From the NCBI GenBank assembly GCA_903858975.1, contig CAIOKW010000052.1, forward strand, positions 1 through 8,776: a stretch of 8,776 bases of DNA, written 5' to 3'. The stretch is from Oligoflexia bacterium. GTDB taxonomy: Bacteria; Bdellovibrionota; UBA1018; CAIMNF01. Shown here piece by piece: positions 4,695-8,776 of this stretch; positions within the stretch are counted from its first letter, which is position 1; each line of letters opens with the position of its first letter. The translations under genes and the position numbers were made by a program. The notes under the pieces are model-generated. The model did not search any database, was not told the origin of the DNA, and worked only from the letters and a program-made list of their open reading frames with translations.

Positions 4695-6467
4695 ATGAAG
4701 CACATTTCCTCAAAACTAATTTTACTCACCATCTTGCTGGTTGCGAGCTTAATTGCGATCAATGCTTTCTTGTCGATTCAAATCTTAAAAAAAGAAAGCC
4801 GAGCTTATACCTTTCAAGCAGAACAACTTCAGACCCAAAGTTTTGCAAAGCATTTTGAGCTTGAGCTTTCCCGTGCCCAAGAGGTCGCGGCACGGGTATT
4901 CTCGCTTCGGATTAGCGAAAATAAATTACCGGCCGCGATAGAGAGCATTTCTAAGGATGTGGTTCACCCGAATTCCTCGATCGAAGGCATTGCCGTTTTC
5001 GGAAAGCAGGGCTTAAAAAATAAATGGTATGGTGCTTACGGCGAAACCATCGAAAAAGAAATAAAACGAGACGATGAGTGGCTACAGAAAATGAAGAGCG
5101 TGAATCTCGTGCATGGCGCGGCAGCGACAGATGAAATCGTGTTTTTTCCTTCAGAAAATGCCATTGTCGCCGTGAAAATGAATTTTGAAAAAATGCGAAA
5201 TGAATGTTCGGGGCTTCCGGTGGGGTTTTATAACCAAAATGGTATCGCCCTTTTCTTTTGCAATGCCGAAATTGAAAAACGAATTACTGCTTTGCCTGAG
5301 TCATTAAAAACCGCACTCAGTTCTACTTTTCAGTCGGGGTCTTTTGAAAAAAGAGAAAATGATTTTGGTGGGCTCTGGGCCTATTCGAGTATTGGTGCTT
5401 GGGGAAAAGTGGTTTCAGTGATCGATACCGAAACTGCATTTAGGCCCGCCTTTATCTTAGGCATTCAAATAGCACTCTTAGCACTTTTTTCTATTGGGCT
5501 TGCGATCTTAGCCTCCATGATGGTTGCAAGAAAAGTAACGGGGCCAATCACGGTGGTCTCAGAGGCAACGAAGAAGATTGCAAACGGTGAGTTCGGTACG
5601 CCCATTTTAGTTCATACGCAAGATGAAACGCGAGCCTTAGCCGACTCCGTGCAGGGCATGGCCCAAAAAATTAAAAAGCTCATTCAATCTGAAATCGAAA
5701 AAACAAAAATCGAAGATCAGTTGCAATTAGCAGGAGCGCTTCAGCGACTTTTTATCCCAAAAAGCGAAATTGATTTCGAGAATTATCATGTGTCGAGCCT
5801 CTATCTACCTGCCGATCAGTGCGGTGGCGACTGGTGGGGTTACGTTAGAAGCGAGAAGAAACTTGTTTTATTCATTGGCGATGTGACCGGGCACGGGTAC
5901 GCAAGCGCAATGCTCGTTGCTACCACGCGCGGGTATTTATCGATGCTTCAAAATGATATTAATCAGGCCGGCGAAATTAAACTTAATCCGGTTCAGTTTT
6001 TAAAAATATTAAATCACGTTATTTACGAATCAATGGGGTCTGAACTCAACATGACGGCACTTTGTTTGATTTTAGATCAAGAAACCGGGAAGTTTCAGAT
6101 CTCAAGTGCCGGGCATAATCCGCTTTATATCATGAATGAAACTACAAAAGAGGTTCATTCTTTCGGCACGAGTGGCTCAAGACTGGGGGCAACGCCCGAG
6201 ATTGAAGCAGGTATGCTTGATATTTTGGAGGGAGAATTTACTCCTCACACTGACCGCTTAGTTTTATTTACCGATGGAATTCAAGAACTCGGTGTGGGAC
6301 AAAAGTTGCTCAACAGAAAGGGGTTTAAAGCTTTCTTACAAAAGCACGTCGGAAAAACGGGTAGTGAATTAGTGAAGCTCGTTCAAGATGAATTGATTCC
6401 TTTAAATCAAGGTGCTCATCTTCAAGATGACATTACTTTTTTAGTTTTAGAAAGTAAGAATGGCTAA
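4695..6467 (+). CDS. Membrane SpoIIE/RsbU-type PP2C Ser/Thr phosphatase with HAMP domain
   Basis: This 590-residue signalling protein has a first TM segment at about 8-30 and a periplasmic sensor region at about 31-252 (Cys171 and Cys189; Cache-like by layout, family not assigned). The second TM is at about 253-277. The HAMP domain (about 278-330) contains the characteristic TGPI and a DE motif (TQDETRAL), followed by a short coiled linker. The SpoIIE-type PP2C domain runs from about 340 to 588. The metal-binding motifs are all present: CGGDWW (Asp379), GDVTGHG (Asp396), SAGHNP, LFTDGI (Asp527) and QDDIT (Asp578/579). It should be catalytically competent. Relatives such as RsbU and SpoIIE dephosphorylate STAS-domain anti-sigma antagonists, but no STAS protein or anti-sigma kinase is encoded here. 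GGAGA (4679-4683) lies 11 nt before the ATG. It overlaps the next gene by 8 nt. Confidence 0.93.
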   Translation: MKHISSKLILLTILLVASLIAINAFLSIQILKKESRAYTFQAEQLQTQSFAKHFELELSRAQEVAARVFSLRISENKLPAAIESISKDVVHPNSSIEGIAVFGKQGLKNKWYGAYGETIEKEIKRDDEWLQKMKSVNLVHGAAATDEIVFFPSENAIVAVKMNFEKMRNECSGLPVGFYNQNGIALFFCNAEIEKRITALPESLKTALSSTFQSGSFEKRENDFGGLWAYSSIGAWGKVVSVIDTETAFRPAFILGIQIALLALFSIGLAILASMMVARKVTGPITVVSEATKKIANGEFGTPILVHTQDETRALADSVQGMAQKIKKLIQSEIEKTKIEDQLQLAGALQRLFIPKSEIDFENYHVSSLYLPADQCGGDWWGYVRSEKKLVLFIGDVTGHGYASAMLVATTRGYLSMLQNDINQAGEIKLNPVQFLKILNHVIYESMGSELNMTALCLILDQETGKFQISSAGHNPLYIMNETTKEVHSFGTSGSRLGATPEIEAGMLDILEGEFTPHTDRLVLFTDGIQELGVGQKLLNRKGFKAFLQKHVGKTGSELVKLVQDELIPLNQGAHLQDDITFLVLESKNG

Positions 6468-7524
6468 GCCGGGGGCGCGCGACATCATTTTAATCGCTTT
6501 CAGTGCGCTCATTATGGGAGCAAGCATGAGCGCGATTACGCTTGGATTTGAACAAGTTTTGCACTGGTTTAATCTTGATGCGAAGTATTCACGAAATAAA
6601 CTGGGCGAAGTAAGGCAGGTCGATGAATCGTCTTCCCGCAGAAAAGAGTTTCTTACACCTGAGTTTAGGCCATTAAAAGAACGACAAGCCATTTTTAGCA
6701 ACGATACGGTGATGACAGGGCATGAAACCGGGCTCGTGATTCATTTTTTAGATGGAAGTAAGGTTGAACTCGCACCCGACACCTTGGTTGAAATCAAAGC
6801 CCGCGAAGAAGGGATCAATTCACCCAAATTTCATTTTGAGATCACGGTTGAAAAAGGAAAAGTAAAAGGCACCTCGCCCGAGCAAACCGTTAAAGTGAAA
6901 GAGTCTAATGCAGAGACAGTTGAGGTCTTAAAACCAGAACCGCTAGCAGTAGCTTTAGTCGTAGCTGAAGCTTCTTCAACACCCGTTACCACAGCTTCAG
7001 TCGCGCCATTAGCCCTAAACGCCACCGCTACTCCGCAATTAATGGCCGTTGCAAGTCCTGCATTCATTGCGCCCACTACGCCTGCGGTTGCGCCCCAGTT
7101 GCCAACCACTGAAATCGAAATTGATTTTAGCTATCTTAGCAAAAAGCCAATTGAAGCCACCCATAAAACTCTAGAAAAAGTTTCAACAAAACAGAGTCAC
7201 GCTACTGCAAGTGAAGTGAAAACTTTAGTGGAAGGGCCAAAAATTGTGGATGAATGGGTTCCTTCACTTAAACTTCCGGAGCATGATTCAGTTCTGACAA
7301 ACGCTCCCGGCGATAGCGTGCTTTTTACCTGGTCTTCTCCTACTGATGTGCATGAGTTTTTATTTGAACTTGCTCCTAAAAGTTCAATGAACGACCCGAT
7401 TTTTTCTACAAAAACGAAATTGAATTTCACTCAAGCAAAATTACCACAAAAAGGCGCGTATTATTGGCGGGTGACGGATTTAGAAACAGGGCAGAGGTCG
7501 CGGGTGGGGAGGTTTAGCTTTTGA
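6460..7524 (+). CDS. Membrane-anchored FecR-like protein with C-terminal Ig-like region
   Basis: A 354-residue protein with a basic N-terminus and one TM helix (about residues 8-29), so most of it is periplasmic. Residues 75-140 match the FecR domain pattern: a strand, then IHFLDGSKVELAPDTLVEI, then FHFEITVEKGKVKGT. In FecR proteins this conserved DGS.v.L.p.t domain is periplasmic. Residues 155-217 are an Ala/Pro/Thr/Val-rich linker. Residues 265-354 look like a beta-sandwich ending in GAYYWRVTDLETGQRSRVGRFSF, as in Ig/Fn3-like C-terminal domains. Canonical FecR acts as an anti-sigma factor with an ECF sigma gene beside it, and none is present. Here it overlaps a SpoIIE phosphatase gene by 8 nt (6460-6467), so the two are co-translated. 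It could be a periplasmic sensing or scaffold partner of that phosphatase. Confidence 0.82.
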   Translation: MAKPGARDIILIAFSALIMGASMSAITLGFEQVLHWFNLDAKYSRNKLGEVRQVDESSSRRKEFLTPEFRPLKERQAIFSNDTVMTGHETGLVIHFLDGSKVELAPDTLVEIKAREEGINSPKFHFEITVEKGKVKGTSPEQTVKVKESNAETVEVLKPEPLAVALVVAEASSTPVTTASVAPLALNATATPQLMAVASPAFIAPTTPAVAPQLPTTEIEIDFSYLSKKPIEATHKTLEKVSTKQSHATASEVKTLVEGPKIVDEWVPSLKLPEHDSVLTNAPGDSVLFTWSSPTDVHEFLFELAPKSSMNDPIFSTKTKLNFTQAKLPQKGAYYWRVTDLETGQRSRVGRFSF

Positions 7525-7544
7525 TTCCTATTAGATTAGGTTGC

Positions 7545-8408
7545 CTAAATTAAATTATTCGTTTCAAGGTAGTCATTGATTTCATTCATCACCGTTTGAA
7601 TGTCAGTGGCCAATTCTTTTTGAGATTCAGAATTAGTAGCCTTTAAATAAATTGCCCAATATCGTTGGATGGTTTCAATTTGGTCTTTTGGGATAGATAA
7701 TTTTTTAAGGCTTGTTCCCCGATTTTCAAATGTAGCTTTGATTGCAGTCTTCACAGCTTTTTTGTCCACCATAGTGCTACGGATTAATAGTAGAAGATCG
7801 TGATAATCTTTCATGCGACTATTTTGGGCGGCCCGTGCAATAGCAGTTTCTAATTTCTCAGCGAAGATGCTCTCAACGGGATAGGCCCATAGATGAATTT
7901 CTTTTTCAAATAAAGGAGCCTTTTCTGTTCCTAAAAGTTTCATGGTGATTTCGGTTGGCTTCACGGCATCGCCGACACCAACATCAATAAAGACCTTGGT
8001 TTTGGTGCTTCCCAATTTACCGATGACCGATACCTGATAGCCCGGATATTTCATGTGCGCATGAGGTAATGGCCCCACATCTAAATTTTCAAAAATGAAT
8101 CCATCTGGCAATGTGATGGTCGATACTTTTGTCAGATATTTTTTTACATCATCAATAGATGCATTTAGGTCTTTAATTAAAAAATCGAGATCCCGTGTTT
8201 CCCTTTGTAGTTCAATGTAGCGGAGCAAGCACATCGCTCCTTTGAAGATAAAGTTTTTTCTAAATGGTGAAATTGCGAGCCGGGCTAGCCACCGCTCAAG
8301 CACCACTTCCTGCCAAACGTCGTTAAAAGTTCGGCTCTGTTTTTGTGCGATGCTCTTTACTTTTTCTTTGGTCGATTGCTCAATGGCTTTGGTGTTGATT
8401 TGGTTCAT
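7545..8408 (-). CDS. abiEii: AbiEii-type toxin, nucleotidyltransferase family (type IV toxin-antitoxin / phage defence)
   Basis: A 287-residue protein of the AbiEii/AbiGii nucleotidyltransferase family, close to the usual length of about 300. Residues 51-58 (KNFIFKGA) correspond to the family's lysine-glycine strand, and RETRDLDFLI (69-78) carries the paired acids Asp73/Asp75. VFIDVGVGD (139-147) supplies a third acid, Asp142. SIFAEKLETAIARAAQNSRMKDYHDLLLL (180-208) is the conserved helical motif with Lys200, Asp201 and Asp204. The intact motifs suggest an active toxin. In studied systems AbiEii arrests growth, probably by modifying tRNA, and AbiE gives abortive phage infection. AbiEi lies upstream on the same strand. 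The start lies 5 nt after GAGGAAA, which overlaps the AbiEi stop, so the pair is translationally coupled. It is transcribed towards the FecR-like gene, with 20 nt between the two genes. Confidence 0.9.
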   Translation of the reverse strand: MNQINTKAIEQSTKEKVKSIAQKQSRTFNDVWQEVVLERWLARLAISPFRKNFIFKGAMCLLRYIELQRETRDLDFLIKDLNASIDDVKKYLTKVSTITLPDGFIFENLDVGPLPHAHMKYPGYQVSVIGKLGSTKTKVFIDVGVGDAVKPTEITMKLLGTEKAPLFEKEIHLWAYPVESIFAEKLETAIARAAQNSRMKDYHDLLLLIRSTMVDKKAVKTAIKATFENRGTSLKKLSIPKDQIETIQRYWAIYLKATNSESQKELATDIQTVMNEINDYLETNNLI

Positions 8409-8413
8409 GCCGA

Positions 8414-8420
8414 TTTCCTC
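8414..8420 (-). promoter_or_regulatory. SD of abiEii overlapping the abiEi stop codon
   Basis: On the minus strand, GAGGAAA begins within the TGA stop (8421-8419) of the upstream gene and lies 5 nt before the ATG at 8408. The overlap supports coupled translation of antitoxin and toxin. Confidence 0.75.
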
Positions 8421-8776
8421 ATGTTAGCGCCTCTATATATGGAATTATATCCACCCGTAGTTCTTTCGCATAACGAGCGAGCTTAGATAGATCGGGCTTA
8501 TGTTCGTCTGTTCTTTTAAGATAAGATTTTAGGGAATACATGGCGGATTCTTTTGAGAGTTTTTTAAAGGCATCCACCACGCATCTTTCTCTATCAAAAA
8601 TGTGGGTCTTATATTCGCCGAGCTTGAGCGGAACCCGGCCCAGTTTAAAATTGCGGGTGCGGATGATTTTTGTTTTAGGTCTTTTGATAAGACCGCCTTC
8701 ATGAGGAACGGCGATCCAGTATTGCCTTTGAATTTCTTGTGTCTGTCCGTAGTAAGAAAGTGCGGAAATTAGGCAG
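8419..8776 (-). CDS. abiEi: AbiEi-type antitoxin, partial (N-terminus outside the window)
   Basis: The minus strand is open from the window edge to a TGA at 8421-8419, giving 118 C-terminal residues (frame from base 8775). The start of the fragment, CLISALSYYG, followed by YWIAVPHEG, matches the segment after the N-terminal winged helix in AbiEi proteins. THIFDRERCVVDAFK (about 58-71) matches their conserved I-x-D-x-E-R-x-V-x-D-A signature. The last 40 residues are helical (KSYLKRTDEH, LARYAKELRV). AbiEi binds its own promoter and neutralises AbiEii without stable complex formation. About 60-80 N-terminal residues, including the DNA-binding domain, and the promoter lie beyond the window. The reading frame has no internal stop. 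Identification is supported by the adjacent AbiEii gene. Confidence 0.85.
   Translation of the reverse strand, partial: CLISALSYYGQTQEIQRQYWIAVPHEGGLIKRPKTKIIRTRNFKLGRVPLKLGEYKTHIFDRERCVVDAFKKLSKESAMYSLKSYLKRTDEHKPDLSKLARYAKELRVDIIPYIEALT

Noticed and set aside
6831..7109. Minus-strand open frame opposite the FecR-like gene linker
   Set aside because: It is an Ala/Val/Gly-rich antisense shadow of the Ala/Pro/Thr linker, without an SD. The opposite strand has clear domain content.
7525..7550. Bidirectional terminator between the convergent FecR-like and abiEii genes
   Set aside because: Only short competing 4-5 bp pairings (CCTA/TAGG and TTAGG/CCTAA) are visible, partly within the abiEii stop region and without a clean T-tract on either strand.

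Overview
The window looks like a contig edge from a Gram-negative bacterium. Evidence is the outer-membrane-barrel-like protein, Sec-type signal peptides, a di-haem cytochrome b, a one-piece tmRNA and proteobacterial-style Shine-Dalgarno (SD) sites. The style of the tmRNA (short tag ANDYALAA) and of the secreted hypothetical proteins would suit Bdellovibrionota or a related former delta-proteobacterial group. That placement is an inference made without any database search. The first 54 bases are not genomic: they read as an Illumina P7/index adapter with one base missing, so the left edge is a real contig end.

Layout. Bases 55-250 hold a possible truncated C-terminus, a perfect inverted repeat and a candidate promoter. 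Bases 251-2304 carry a tight three-gene + strand cluster: a secreted protein with an HEARH zincin-like motif, a membrane-anchored hypothetical protein, and a cytochrome b561/Ni-hydrogenase-cytochrome-b-like protein. The last two overlap by ATGA. ssrA (tmRNA) follows at 2358-2706 with its own extended -10 promoter and a UUCG-capped hairpin downstream.

Bases 2707-3071 contain no gene but are unusually structured. There are three AGCCCC units at an exact 11-bp period. Three copies of TCTACGC can pair with two complementary copies. Two compact hairpins, one with a tandem G.A internal loop, lie just before the SD of an XRE-family regulator gene (3072-3419). A 62-residue membrane or secreted peptide gene follows, its SD overlapping the regulator's stop codon.

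Bases 3698-7524 form an apparent three-gene envelope-signalling operon. It encodes a signal-peptide-bearing beta-rich/barrel-like protein, a membrane SpoIIE/RsbU-type PP2C phosphatase with HAMP domain, and a membrane-anchored FecR-like protein with a C-terminal Ig-like region. I infer that envelope input is passed to a cytoplasmic partner-switching target not encoded in this window. This cassette, with the structured region upstream of the XRE gene, is the best candidate for something undescribed.

Bases 7545-8776 on the minus strand encode an AbiE type IV toxin-antitoxin pair: AbiEii toxin complete, AbiEi antitoxin cut by the window edge. Accessory genes beginning right after ssrA, a classic integration target, make an island boundary at 2706 plausible, but no integrase or duplicated ssrA 3' end is visible here.
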